NCBI GenBank assembly: GCA_963839475.1
Contig: CAWIVH010000012.1
Coordinates: forward strand, 418,027 to 482,026
Source of the DNA: CAWIVH01 sp963839475
GTDB lineage: Bacteria > Acidobacteriota > UBA6911
DNA length: 64,000 bases
Reading direction: 5' to 3'
The notes below the pieces were generated by a model. The model was given only the letters and a program-made list of their open reading frames with translations, did not search any database and was not told where the DNA came from. A program made the translations under genes and the position numbers. This document shows positions 8,462-18,119 of this stretch, piece by piece (the first letter of the stretch is position 1; every line of letters starts with the position of its first letter).

Positions 8462-10261
8462 TTGACCGATAAAAACGCTATCCGCAACTTCTCTATTATC
8501 GCCCATATCGACCACGGCAAATCCACCCTGGCGGACCGACTGCTCGAACGCACCGGCGCGCTTACCCAGCGCGAAATGTCCGCCCAGGTCCTCGACGCCA
8601 TGGACCTCGAACGCGAGCGGGGCATCACGATCAAAGCCCATTCCGTGCGGCTGAATTACCAGGCAAAAGACGGCCGGGATTACGTTCTGAACCTGATTGA
8701 CACGCCCGGTCATGTAGACTTTTCTTACGAGGTTTCGCGCAGTCTTTCGGCCTGCGAGGGGGCGCTGCTGGTTGTTGATGCATCGCAGGGTGTCGAAGCC
8801 CAGACCCTGGCCAATACCTACCTGGCCCTCGACCATCACCTGGAAATCGTTTCCGTCCTGAACAAGATCGACCTGCCCGGGGCCGACCCGGACCGGATCA
8901 AGAACCAGATCGAACAGATCATCGGACTCGATGCCCACGACGCCATACTGGCCAGCGCCAAGCAGGGGATTGGAACGGAGGATATCCTCGAAGCGATCGT
9001 GAAACGCCTTCCACCGCCCAAGGGGGAATATGAAAAGCCCCTGAAGGCGCTTATTTTCGATTCCTGGTTCGATGCCTACAGGGGGGTGATCGTCCTGGTA
9101 AGGGTCATCGACGGTACCATCCGCAAAGGGATGAAAATCCGGCTGCTCGCCACCCAGCAATCATTCCAGGTGGAACAGGTTGGCGTCATCACTCCCAAAT
9201 TCAGTGAAGTCGATGAACTGTCGGTCGGAGAAGTTGGTTTCGTGGTCGCCGGGATCAAGCGCGTCGCCGACTCCAAAATCGGCGATACCATCACAGAGGA
9301 GGCACGCCCGACATCGGAACCTTTCCCTGGCTTCCAGGAAATCAAGCCGATGGTATTCGCCGGGCTATACCCGACCGACAACGCGCAATATGAAGATCTG
9401 CGCGATGCCCTGGACAAGCTGTCCCTCAACGATTCGTCCTTCTTTTACGAACCCGACACTTCCGGCGCACTCGGCTTCGGCTTCCGCTGTGGATTCCTGG
9501 GACTTCTGCACATGGAGATCGTCCAGGAGAGGTTGGAGCGGGAATTCAACCTCGAGCTCATCACCACTGCTCCCGGCGTGCGCTACAGGATCACCACAAA
9601 AAAAGGGGAAACCTTCGAAATTCACAACCCCTCGAAACTGCCGCCCGCGGGAGATATAGAGGTGTTCGAGGAACCGTTGATTACCGCCATGATCCTGTCA
9701 AACGACGAGTTTGTCGGCGGCATTCTCAAGCTGGCCGAGGAGAAGCGCGGCGTTCAAAAAGGATTCGAGTACGTCACCACCAATCGCGTACTGATCACTT
9801 ACGAGCTCCCGCTCAATGAAATCGTGCTCGATTTTTACGACAGGTTGAAATCCGCTTCCCGAGGTTATGCCTCGCTCGATTATCATTTCAGCGGATACAA
9901 ACCCTCGGACCTGGTGAAACTCGACATCCTCGTTGCCGGCGAGCCGGTCGACGCCCTGTCCCTGATCGTGCATGAGGAAAATGCGGTCTACCGCGGCCGT
10001 GCGCTGGCGCTGAAAATGAAAGAGCTGATACCCCGCCAGATGTTCGAGGTGATTATCCAGGCCGCGATAGGGAGCAAAATTATCGCCCGGGAAGTGGTTC
10101 GGCCGCTGCGCAAAAACGTCCTCGCTAAGTGCTACGGCGGCGATATTACCCGCAAGCGCAAATTGCTCGAGAAACAGAAAGAGGGCAAGAAAAGAATGAA
10201 GCGCCTCGGGAAGGTGGAAATTCCCCAGGAGGCTTTTCTGGCTGTTCTCAAAGTTGAATGA
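8462..10261 (+). CDS. lepA: Elongation factor 4 (LepA)
   Basis: This ribosome-associated translational GTPase helps initiation or back-translocation under stress. The G1 motif is AHIDHGKST, G3 is DTPGH, G4 is NKID and G5 is ASAKQG. Domains II, III and V and the LepA-specific C-terminal domain (RGRALALKMKELIPRQMF, then KCYGGDITRKRKLLEKQKEGKKRMK) are all present. Length is normal (about 599). A TTG start at 8462 was preferred because AAGGA lies upstream and family members start close to IRNFSIIAHIDHGKS; an in-frame ATG at 8432 has no ribosome site. Confidence 0.95.
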   Translation: MTDKNAIRNFSIIAHIDHGKSTLADRLLERTGALTQREMSAQVLDAMDLERERGITIKAHSVRLNYQAKDGRDYVLNLIDTPGHVDFSYEVSRSLSACEGALLVVDASQGVEAQTLANTYLALDHHLEIVSVLNKIDLPGADPDRIKNQIEQIIGLDAHDAILASAKQGIGTEDILEAIVKRLPPPKGEYEKPLKALIFDSWFDAYRGVIVLVRVIDGTIRKGMKIRLLATQQSFQVEQVGVITPKFSEVDELSVGEVGFVVAGIKRVADSKIGDTITEEARPTSEPFPGFQEIKPMVFAGLYPTDNAQYEDLRDALDKLSLNDSSFFYEPDTSGALGFGFRCGFLGLLHMEIVQERLEREFNLELITTAPGVRYRITTKKGETFEIHNPSKLPPAGDIEVFEEPLITAMILSNDEFVGGILKLAEEKRGVQKGFEYVTTNRVLITYELPLNEIVLDFYDRLKSASRGYASLDYHFSGYKPSDLVKLDILVAGEPVDALSLIVHEENAVYRGRALALKMKELIPRQMFEVIIQAAIGSKIIAREVVRPLRKNVLAKCYGGDITRKRKLLEKQKEGKKRMKRLGKVEIPQEAFLAVLKVE

Positions 10262-10604
10262 GCTCCGCGGAAATAAGTCGGGCGCGGACTTTCAATCTGC
10301 AGCAAAAACCTGCCCCAGAAAAAAGAATCTGCACCCTTGCCCGGAATGGCGGAATCGCGTCGCTTCATTGTAGCGCCTGTGATTCTTTTCCCAGCTTCGT
10401 ACCTGGATTATAATCGGAAACTGTCGCAACACTTCTGCAGCTCCAATGGGAGGCCCGAAAAGGTGTTGGAGACCAGCCCCTCCAAGTCTCGAAATTGCGT
10501 CGCAGCCGGGATTTGCGACAGGATCCATTCAGTAGATTGTAATGGATCTCCGATAAAGGCCGATCAGATAAAATAGGGTCACACCCCTCAAGGAAGGAAA
10601 GGCT
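10262..10604. other. Intergenic stretch, possible promoter
   Basis: These 343 bases between lepA and the next gene show no convincing reading frame. A perfect TATAAT at 10409-10414 could be a -10 box, but the -35 region (TTTTCC, 17-base spacing) is poor. A clear ribosome site (AAGGAAAGG) for the next gene is at the end of the stretch. No hairpin with a T-run was recognised after lepA. Confidence 0.35.
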
Positions 10605-11006
10605 ATGCACGGTTCATGGATTCGCAAAACGGCGGTCGGCCTGCAGAACGCGGATGGAAAGGGTCTGACCGGGTGTCTCGTGTTTCTCGTGCTTCTCGGA
10701 ATATTGTGCTTCGCCGTAATCAGGGTTGGCCCTGATTACTACGCCTTCAAAGGCTTCGAGGCGGACGTCAAGACTGAGGCTGCCCGCGCGGGCGCCAATT
10801 TTTTTGACGACGAAACCATCGTGAGGGACGTCCTCGATCTGGCGCGCAAAAACGAAATTCACCTGAAACAGGAAAATGTCAAAGTGGAGCGATTTGCCGG
10901 GCAGGTTTTCATAAAAATTCACTACGTCCTCGAAGCCGACTTCATCGTCTATAAGCGCAATATCGACATGGACTTCTCAGTTTCCAGCTATATTGGGCGG
11001 CTCTAG
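10605..11006 (+). CDS. Small single-pass membrane protein (DUF4845-like)
   Basis: This 133-residue protein has one membrane helix at about 22-40 (CLVFLVLLGILCFAVIRVGP). A soluble domain with alternating charged strands and helices follows (FDDETIVRDVLDLARKNEI, then YKRNIDMDFSVSSYIG). Its pattern and its place two steps after lepA resemble the DUF4845 proteins found beside lepA/signal peptidase genes. AAGGAAAGG precedes the ATG. Function unknown; the soluble part should lie outside the cytoplasm. Confidence 0.6.
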   Translation: MHGSWIRKTAVGLQNADGKGLTGCLVFLVLLGILCFAVIRVGPDYYAFKGFEADVKTEAARAGANFFDDETIVRDVLDLARKNEIHLKQENVKVERFAGQVFIKIHYVLEADFIVYKRNIDMDFSVSSYIGRL

Positions 11007-11122
11007 ATCGGATTTCGGTTTCCGTCCATCGGGAGCCCGGCGCTGGCGCCGGCGTTTCAACATGCTGCTTGATACGCGTGCTCCTTGCGTCACAGGTTCA
11101 CTCAGACTAAGATAAACTCAGG

Positions 11123-11968
11123 ATGTCCGCGCCAATAAGCAGGGGCGTTGCAAGGCTGACCCGCAGCCACCGTTGGAACGGACCACGCCTGCGGATGAGG
11201 CGTTTCTGGAGTTTATTTCCGCTCCTGCTGGGATTGCAGCTTCTGACCAGCGGCTGCCCAGCGCCGGTGGTAAGAGTGCCGGTGCCACCCGAAAATATCA
11301 TCAAGGCCAATCAAATCACGCAGGACGCGGATCTCATGTTTGCCCGGAAGGACTATTACGCGGCGCTTATCAAGTACCTCGAGGCCAGCCGGTTAAATCC
11401 CAACAGTGAGTTCATCTATAACAAGCTCGGCATCAGCTATTCGCAGCTCAAATATTACCCGGATGCCATTGCTTCGTTCCTTCGCTCCATTGGCCTGAAT
11501 CCTAAGTATCCGTATGCCTATAACAACCTGGGCACGGTCTACTTCGCCAATGATGACAAGAAAAATGCAGAGCGGAATTTCAAAAAAGCCATCAGCGTCA
11601 AACCCAATGTCGCTTCGTTCCACATCAATCTCGGAACTCTGTATTTTGAAAGAAAAAACGTGGAAAAGGGGCTGGAAGAATATCGCAAAGGCCTGGCCAT
11701 TGACCCTTCGATTCTGCGCCGGTCTGAGGGAATCAGCCTCGCCGCCGCGGGCGGGCGCACGAATCCGGGCGCCAGGCATTACATGATGGCCCGGATCTTC
11801 GCCTCCATGGGAGATGTAGAACAGGCGCTGGAAAGCCTCAAACTAGCCCTGGCCGCAGGTTTTACCGATTTCCCCGCAATCAAGCTTGAAAAAGACTTCG
11901 ATCCGATCCGCCAGGACGAGCGCTTTTTGAAATTCATGCAGGAGGTCGCGCTTCTGACGCGCCCGTGA
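11123..11968 (+). CDS. TPR-repeat lipoprotein
   Basis: This protein has up to 281 residues. A second in-frame Met at 11195 gives a compact lipoprotein signal (RRFWSLFPLLLGLQLLTSGC) with Cys as the lipid anchor, so the true start may be 11195; neither start has a good ribosome site. After the anchor come four or more tetratricopeptide repeats (for example YNKLGISYSQLKYYPDAIAS, YNNLGTVYFANDDKKNAERN). The C-terminus (QDERFLKFMQEV) resembles the end of TPR proteins in Acidobacteria-like genomes. It probably acts as a protein-binding scaffold at the outer or inner membrane. Confidence 0.75.
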   Translation: MSAPISRGVARLTRSHRWNGPRLRMRRFWSLFPLLLGLQLLTSGCPAPVVRVPVPPENIIKANQITQDADLMFARKDYYAALIKYLEASRLNPNSEFIYNKLGISYSQLKYYPDAIASFLRSIGLNPKYPYAYNNLGTVYFANDDKKNAERNFKKAISVKPNVASFHINLGTLYFERKNVEKGLEEYRKGLAIDPSILRRSEGISLAAAGGRTNPGARHYMMARIFASMGDVEQALESLKLALAAGFTDFPAIKLEKDFDPIRQDERFLKFMQEVALLTRP

Positions 11969-12114
11969 CGCCCATTGGCTCTGAAACTTGGCTCTCCCGA
12001 TCAGTTGGCCTCCGACGATTTTGAACCAGGAAGCCCTCCGGGGCGGCAGGGTCGGCTCCGGCATAAATCTTTAGGTGCCACTTTCGGGGTTTTGGAGACT
12101 TTTGCGGTTCCGAG

Positions 12115-13311
12115 TCAGAGCGAATCTTCGAGCACATTCAGAAGCCGGTCGAGATCCGACATGTTGTTATAAAGATGGCAGGACACTCGAATCCCGCCAA
12201 TTCCGGATGTATAGCGGACAGATACCAAAACTTTGTGCTCCAGTAGCCTGTTCATAACTTCAATGTTCTTTTCTCGACTTCCCGCACAAAAGGTCACAAT
12301 TCCCGAACGGCATTCCGGCTCCGGCGGGGTAACCAAAGACACTCTCAGGAGCCGCAACCCGGCCATCAGGTAATCGGTCAGGGCTCTCACATGGTTCGCT
12401 ATTTGCTCCTGACCCACGTCATGGATGAGTTTCAGGGAGGCTGCCAGGCCAATGGCCCCCGGATAATTCGAAGTGCCCCCGGTCTCGAAGCAGCTCACGC
12501 TTTCGCTGAATTCAAAGTCACGCACAGGATGAATCGATGGGGTCTGAAAGTAATTCTCCCACCCGCCTTCGGGTGATTTCATACTCATGTAGCCCGCCAG
12601 CGGTTTCCGCAGCAGATCCAACCGGTCGCGCCGGATATAAAGGAAGCCGGTGCCGAAGGGAGAATTGAGCCATTTATGTCCGCCGCAGGCGAGAAAATCG
12701 ACGGGCGATTTCCTTACATCGATCGGAATCGCACCGATTTGCTGAATGGCGTCGACCACAAGCCAGATATTCCGGTCGCGACACATGGCCGACACGGCTT
12801 CAAGGTTGCATCGGTAGCCGTTGCTCCACTGCACCGAACTGATGGCGAAAACCCTGGTCCGGGGGGTGATGGCCGCCTCGATATCATCCGTCAGGATCCT
12901 CCCTTCACGGTTGTGAACCAGATCGACTTCTATCCCGTCGCGGACCCGCTTCTGGCACCACGGAACCGCCACCTGGAGAAACTCCAGGTCACAAATCAAA
13001 ACCCGGTCGCCGCGCACCAAAGGTATGGATTCGGCGGCAAGCGTCAATCCGTGTGAGGTGCTCTCCACCAGGGCAATTTCGTCCTCCGCGGCTCCAATCA
13101 TCCTTGCTGCCTCCGGCCGGGCTTCCGCCCTTAGCTCATCCATGGCAATGTGCTGTCGGGTCGATGAAACGGAAGGGCAGTGCATCGCCATCTCCAGAAA
13201 GTCTTGGATCGCCTCCACAGCCCGCTTTGGAGCCAGGCTGACACATGCGGCATCGAGAAACGTCTTTTTTCCCATCGCCGGGAATTGATCCCGAGCATCT
13301 CTCATCTCCAT
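12115..13311 (-). CDS. Aminotransferase class V (cysteine desulfurase/isopenicillin-N-epimerase-like)
   Basis: This 398-residue PLP enzyme of fold type I has the PLP-binding Lys in ACGGHKWLNSP near 213 and the cofactor Asp in WLVVDAIQQIGA near 188. The C-terminal small domain is complete and ends in a typical ...VRVSCHLYNNMSDLDRLL segment. There is no Cys-loop typical of IscS, so it is more like the SufS/epimerase-type group of unknown substrate. It stands alone on the minus strand, divergent from the glycosidase gene. Confidence 0.85.
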   Translation of the reverse strand: MEMRDARDQFPAMGKKTFLDAACVSLAPKRAVEAIQDFLEMAMHCPSVSSTRQHIAMDELRAEARPEAARMIGAAEDEIALVESTSHGLTLAAESIPLVRGDRVLICDLEFLQVAVPWCQKRVRDGIEVDLVHNREGRILTDDIEAAITPRTRVFAISSVQWSNGYRCNLEAVSAMCRDRNIWLVVDAIQQIGAIPIDVRKSPVDFLACGGHKWLNSPFGTGFLYIRRDRLDLLRKPLAGYMSMKSPEGGWENYFQTPSIHPVRDFEFSESVSCFETGGTSNYPGAIGLAASLKLIHDVGQEQIANHVRALTDYLMAGLRLLRVSLVTPPEPECRSGIVTFCAGSREKNIEVMNRLLEHKVLVSVRYTSGIGGIRVSCHLYNNMSDLDRLLNVLEDSL

Positions 13312-13495
13312 AGTGCACCATCTCTATAAGGTGTCAGGCTACCTTTGCACCAATTTCCCGCCAAGCCCAATCCAATGTCCAGATTGCTCCACTGGCATCC
13401 GGCCAGGCTTGTGGCCATCTGTTTCCTGGCTTGTGCAGGACGCTTGTGATGGAGTAGCTTAGGTCGAATTACCATTATTCCCGACGGGGGCCCCA

Positions 13496-16400
13496 ATGCA
13501 CAGCCGATATTTTCCGGTTATCTGTTTTCTGGTTTTGGCAGCGCTTCATCCGGTTCCAGGACCGGGCATGGAAGTTGATACCGCTTCCCAGGCGAGGGCA
13601 TCTTTTGCGAATCCACCGCGCGAATACTCCACGGCCCCTCTGTGGGTCTGGAACGACATGCTCACGGACGATCAGGTCCTGGGCACTCTTCTCGAATTCG
13701 CTGCACAGAATATCAAGCAGGCATTCGTGCATCCACGCCCCGGCCTCATGACTCCCTACCTATCGGACGAGTGGATGCGGCTGTGGAAGCTGGCTCTCAA
13801 AGAAGCCGAGCGTCTGGACATGAACCTCTGGATCTACGATGAGAACTCCTATCCCTCGGGATTCGCCGGCGGTTTTGTGCCGGAAGCCATGCCGGAATCG
13901 AGAGGGCGCGGCCTCGGCCTGGTCGAATCCTCGCAGCCGCCGGCCTGGTCGGAAGAAATCATCGCAGTTTACCGGATGAGCCCAGCTGGTTATGAAAATG
14001 TCTCCGCGGCGGTGCGTACCGGGCAAAAGCCTGCAGGAGACCGCTTTCTGACCGCTTCCCTGCTTCGCGCCAAGCCCTCCCCCTGGCACGGCGGAAAGTA
14101 TTACGTGGATTTGCTGTACCCGGGCGTGACTGAAAAATTCCTGGCTATCACCCTGGAGCCTTATCGCAAGGAATTCGGAAACCAGTTCGGCAAGCGGGTG
14201 CCGGGATCTTTCACCGACGAACCCGAATTACGCCCGGCGGGCGGCTGGCCCTGGACTGCGGATCTGCCGCAGCTTTTCGAAAAACGGTGGAACTACAGGC
14301 TGATCGATCACCTGCCGGCGTTGAGGGAACCGGTGGGAGACTGGAAAAAAATCCGACACAATTATTTCCAGCTTCTCCTGGATACCTTCATTGAGAGATG
14401 GGCCAAACCTTACTACGAGTACTGCGAAAAAAACCGGCTGGAATTTACAGGCCACTACTGGGAACACGAATGGCCGAACAGCGCCAGCGTCCCCGACAAT
14501 ATGGCGATGAGCGCCTGGCAGCAACGGCCCGGAATCGACACGCTCATGAACCAATACCGAGAAGATACTCATGCCCAGTTCGGCAATGTCCGTGCGGTCA
14601 AGGAAATCTCCAGCCTGGCAAACCAGCTCGGGCGGAAACGAACGCTGGTTGAACTCTACGGAGCCGGCGGATGGGACCTCAGATTCGAGGACATGAAACG
14701 GATCGGGGACTGGCTCGAAGTCCTGGGCATCAACACCCTGGATCAACACCTTTCCTATGTCACCCTGCGCGGCGCGCGCAAGCGGGATCACCCACAGTCC
14801 TTCTCCTATCACGAACCCTGGTGGGAAGCGTATCACTCCAGTGCCGCCTATTTCACTCGGGTTTCCTATGCGCTGACTCGCGGGGAGCAGATCAACAAGA
14901 TCCTGGTCCTCGAACCGACGACGAGCGCCTGGATGTACAACCAGTCGGGTAAGAATCCGCCGGAACTCGACAAGCTCGGAGATTCCTTTCAGAAACTCGT
15001 CGTTGAGCTCGAAAAAGCCCAGGTAGAATACGACATCGGATGTGAAAGCGTCATGGCGCAGCATGGGACCGTCGCCGGCGATTCCCTCAAGATCGGAAAG
15101 CGGAGTTACCGAACGGTCATCCTCCCACCGATGACCGAAAATCTGAATCCGAAAACACTGGAACTGATCGAGGGATTTCTTGGCAAGGGCGGGAGCATCA
15201 TTTCGTGCGGGCTCCCTCCCTCGCGCATTGAGGGGAAGGAGTCGGGCCGTGGGGCCGCAATGTCCAAAGCTGTCGGCTGGAGGTCCGCCGAACCCGAAGC
15301 GGTACCCGCGATGCTGCTCGCGGAGGGCCGCGAGGGCTTCTTCGTGCGAAAAGCCGCGGGCGACAAAGGGATTTTGTTTCATCACCGCAGGCAGCTCGAA
15401 GACGGCCAGCTCCTCTTCCTGGTGAATACCAGCATCGATGCGCCTTCAGCGGGGGTGGTGGAATCGCCGGCGCGCGGAGTGGAAAAGTGGGATCTCCACA
15501 CCGGAACCATAGGCCCTTATCCTTTCGAACCGGCGGGACAAACCACCCGGGCAGCCTTTGAATTGCCCCCGGCAGGATCGTTGCTGCTTTTCCTCTCCAA
15601 TAGCGCGAAAGCCCCTGCGGCGGCGGCGCCCAAAACCTGGGCGCCGGTTTCGGCCTCGGGTGAGATTTCGATTCGCCGGGCTGCGCCCAACGTCCTGGTG
15701 CTCGATTATCTGGACATCGAAGCCGGAGGTGAATCCCGGAAGGAATCCTATTTCTATCAGGCGTCGCAATTTGCCTTCAAGGCAAACGGGATGGAACGCA
15801 ACCCCTGGGACAGTGCCGTCCAGTTCAAAGATGAGCTGATCAGCCGGAAATTCCCTGCGAACAGCGGCCTCATCGCAACGTACAGGTTCACCATCAAAGA
15901 AAAAGTGCCCGCTTCACTGTTCATCGTTGTCGAGCGGCCCGATCTTTATGCCCTCACCCTGAACGGGAAAAGCATAGTCGCGCCGACCGGCTCCTGGTGG
16001 CTGGACAAAGCCTTCGGCAAGATCGATATTGCGGCAGTTGCCCGGGTCGGGGAAAACGAACTGAGACTGAAGGCATCCCCCTTCACTATCTACCACGAAA
16101 TCGAGAGCGTGTATGTCCTGGGCGATTTCGCGCTCACGCCGGCCGACAAGGGATTTGCGATCATCCCCGAAACGGCACTGCAACTCGGGCCGTGGAACTC
16201 CCAGGGCTATCCCTTCTTTGGCGCAGGGGTGACCTACTCAAAGACATTCCGGATTGCGAAACCGGCGGGCCCCTACCGCGTCTATTTGCCGGGTTGGTAC
16301 GGCAGCGTGGCCGGCGTGGTGGTCAATGGCAAGCCCGCGGGCTATATCGGAAGCGCTCCGTGGGAAGCCGACGTATCCGCTCTGATTCAACCGGGGAATA

Positions 16401-16594
16401 ACGTCATCGAAGTCACGGTCATAGGCACTCTCAAAAACACCCTCGGACCGCACCATGGCGAACCCGCGCTAGGGACGGCATGGCCGGCCATGTTTCAGAA
16501 GGCCCCGAATTCCGGGCCGCCTCCGGGCGGCAAATATTCGACCGTTGGATATGGACTTTTGAAGCCTTTCGAATTGCAGGAGGTAAAACGGTAA
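13496..16594 (+). CDS. Secreted GH106-like glycoside hydrolase (alpha-L-rhamnosidase type)
   Basis: This large protein (1032 residues) has an N-terminal signal-like segment (YFPVICFLVLAALHPVPGPG). The catalytic TIM barrel begins with PREYSTAPLWVWNDML and includes IYDENSYPSGFAGG at about 118, GSFTDEPEL at about 238 and HYWEHEWPN near 320, which supply acidic residues as in GH106 proteins. The C-terminal part (about 700-1030) is beta-rich and looks like carbohydrate-binding or GH2-type sandwich domains. It likely removes rhamnose or related sugars from plant or microbial polysaccharides outside the cytoplasm. Its stop codon overlaps the start of the next gene (TAATG). Confidence 0.75.
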   Translation: MHSRYFPVICFLVLAALHPVPGPGMEVDTASQARASFANPPREYSTAPLWVWNDMLTDDQVLGTLLEFAAQNIKQAFVHPRPGLMTPYLSDEWMRLWKLALKEAERLDMNLWIYDENSYPSGFAGGFVPEAMPESRGRGLGLVESSQPPAWSEEIIAVYRMSPAGYENVSAAVRTGQKPAGDRFLTASLLRAKPSPWHGGKYYVDLLYPGVTEKFLAITLEPYRKEFGNQFGKRVPGSFTDEPELRPAGGWPWTADLPQLFEKRWNYRLIDHLPALREPVGDWKKIRHNYFQLLLDTFIERWAKPYYEYCEKNRLEFTGHYWEHEWPNSASVPDNMAMSAWQQRPGIDTLMNQYREDTHAQFGNVRAVKEISSLANQLGRKRTLVELYGAGGWDLRFEDMKRIGDWLEVLGINTLDQHLSYVTLRGARKRDHPQSFSYHEPWWEAYHSSAAYFTRVSYALTRGEQINKILVLEPTTSAWMYNQSGKNPPELDKLGDSFQKLVVELEKAQVEYDIGCESVMAQHGTVAGDSLKIGKRSYRTVILPPMTENLNPKTLELIEGFLGKGGSIISCGLPPSRIEGKESGRGAAMSKAVGWRSAEPEAVPAMLLAEGREGFFVRKAAGDKGILFHHRRQLEDGQLLFLVNTSIDAPSAGVVESPARGVEKWDLHTGTIGPYPFEPAGQTTRAAFELPPAGSLLLFLSNSAKAPAAAAPKTWAPVSASGEISIRRAAPNVLVLDYLDIEAGGESRKESYFYQASQFAFKANGMERNPWDSAVQFKDELISRKFPANSGLIATYRFTIKEKVPASLFIVVERPDLYALTLNGKSIVAPTGSWWLDKAFGKIDIAAVARVGENELRLKASPFTIYHEIESVYVLGDFALTPADKGFAIIPETALQLGPWNSQGYPFFGAGVTYSKTFRIAKPAGPYRVYLPGWYGSVAGVVVNGKPAGYIGSAPWEADVSALIQPGNNVIEVTVIGTLKNTLGPHHGEPALGTAWPAMFQKAPNSGPPPGGKYSTVGYGLLKPFELQEVKR

Positions 16595-17760
16595 TGGCCG
16601 GAGCGGAAACCATGAGCCCCCGGGAGCGGGTGTTGACCGCACTTGACCACCGCGAGCCTGACCGGGTTCCGTTCGATCTCGGCGGCTTCCAGACCGGAAT
16701 CCACCTGCAGGCCTATAGGGCGCTGACCGCGCACCTCGGTCAGCCGGAAGAGCCGGAGGTCCTGGATCCTGTTCAGCAGCTGGCGATTCCATCCGAAAGA
16801 GTCCTGAATCGATTCAACATCGATATCCGCTACATCACCGCGCGGGCGGCTGACGGTTTTGACGGCACGATCCGGCAGGAGAAGCGCGGCGAGAGGCTCT
16901 GGCATCACTTGCAGGATGAGTGGGGTGTTGTCTGGTCGATGCCTGATGATCAAAAGCTTTACATGGATATCTCCCATCATCCGCTGGCCCGGGCCTACCT
17001 GCGCGATATTGAACATTATCCCTTCCCTGACGGGAGCGATCCCGGCCGCTTTCGAGGGCTGCGGGAGAAAGCCGCCGCGCTCCGGAGCGGCACTCCCTAC
17101 GCGCTTTCCAGCGGAATCTGCGGGGTTACCTACGAAATCTGCTGGTATATGCGCGGCCTCGAACGATGGTTCATGGACATGGTGGAAGAACCGGCGATCT
17201 GCGAAGCCCTGCTCGACCAGACCTGCCGGTATTGGGTGGATTGGATGACCGGATTCCTTGCCGAAGTCGGCGATCTACTTGACGTCATCATGATTGGAGA
17301 TGATCTTGCGGGTCAGAGCGGCCCGCTCTTTTCCCCTTCCTTTTACAGATCGGTGGTCCAACCGCGGCAGCGGCGGGTCATCGATACCATCCGGAAATAT
17401 ACCCGAGCGAAGATCTGGTATCACACCTGCGGGAGCTGCGTTTCCCTGATACCGGACCTGCTCGACAATGGGATCGACATTTTGAATCCGGTGCAGATCA
17501 GCGCGCGGCACATGGATCCTGCCGAATTGAAAAAGCGCTTCGGGGACAGACTGGTATTCTGGGGCGGAGGGATCGACGCCCAGCACATCCTGCCGTTCGC
17601 CACAGCGGAAGAAGTGCGGCGTCATGTGGAGCAAAACGTCCGCGCCTTTAAGCCGGGAGGGGGTTACGTCTTCTGCAACTGCCACAATATTCAAGCGGGC
17701 GTCCCACCGGAGAACATCGTGGCTCTCTATGATGCAGCCTACGCCGCTGCCTTCTACTGA
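16594..17760 (+). CDS. UroD/MtaA-family protein, probable corrinoid-type methyltransferase
   Basis: This 388-residue protein of the uroporphyrinogen-decarboxylase superfamily has the N-terminus SPRERVLTALDHREPDRVPFD, typical of the MtaA/CmuA-like branch rather than HemE. Candidate zinc ligands are His and Cys in YHTCGSC (about 279) and Cys in FCNCHNIQAG near 365. It is translationally coupled to the glycosidase gene (TAATG overlap, with AGGAGG inside that gene's end). A paralog lies at 20360. It may demethylate a compound released by the glycosidase; that is inference. Confidence 0.8.
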   Translation: MAGAETMSPRERVLTALDHREPDRVPFDLGGFQTGIHLQAYRALTAHLGQPEEPEVLDPVQQLAIPSERVLNRFNIDIRYITARAADGFDGTIRQEKRGERLWHHLQDEWGVVWSMPDDQKLYMDISHHPLARAYLRDIEHYPFPDGSDPGRFRGLREKAAALRSGTPYALSSGICGVTYEICWYMRGLERWFMDMVEEPAICEALLDQTCRYWVDWMTGFLAEVGDLLDVIMIGDDLAGQSGPLFSPSFYRSVVQPRQRRVIDTIRKYTRAKIWYHTCGSCVSLIPDLLDNGIDILNPVQISARHMDPAELKKRFGDRLVFWGGGIDAQHILPFATAEEVRRHVEQNVRAFKPGGGYVFCNCHNIQAGVPPENIVALYDAAYAAAFY

Positions 17761-18119
17761 CCATACTTCGCGTTCTTTGAGTATCACATCTGTAAATTCT
17801 TGTTTTTCAGGCAAGATTTATTGAATCGTGAAAACGGTGGTGAAAGCAACAAGTTCGCAGTTCTCAGTATCAGTTCGCAGTTCCTGATGCGACTGCGAAC
17901 TGATACTGATAACTGAGAACTGAGAACTCTCAGTCGAATTTGGTTGCGGCCGTAGGCTGCGTCACGTGCTTTGAGGTTCGTATTATTTGTGGATTGAAAC
18001 GCAGGGAAAGCAATAAAGGGAATCACAAAATGGACAAAAACAGTTAGAATCTCCTCTCGCCTCCCGGGAAGCACTCCTCTCCGGGAGAAGCGTTCTATTG
18101 CGAAAATCAGGAGATCAGC
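17761..18119. repeat. Intergenic region with perfect hairpin and stuttered repeat
   Basis: These 359 bases hold no credible gene. Bases 17864-17880 and 17893-17909 form a perfect 17-bp stem with a 12-base loop, inside a stutter of CAGTTCGCAGTT / CTGAGAACTGAGAACT units that extends to about 17931. A second hairpin has arms CTCCCGG at 18061-18067 and CCGGGAG at 18081-18087. The first looks like a dispersed intergenic repeat or palindromic element rather than a terminator, because no T-run follows. A ribosome site AGGAG precedes the gene at 18120. Confidence 0.7.

Noticed and set aside
14228..15385. 385-codon open frame on the minus strand inside the GH106-like gene
   Set aside because: It is a shadow of a clear enzyme gene with many family motifs; it has no ribosome site and high Arg/Pro/Gly composition.
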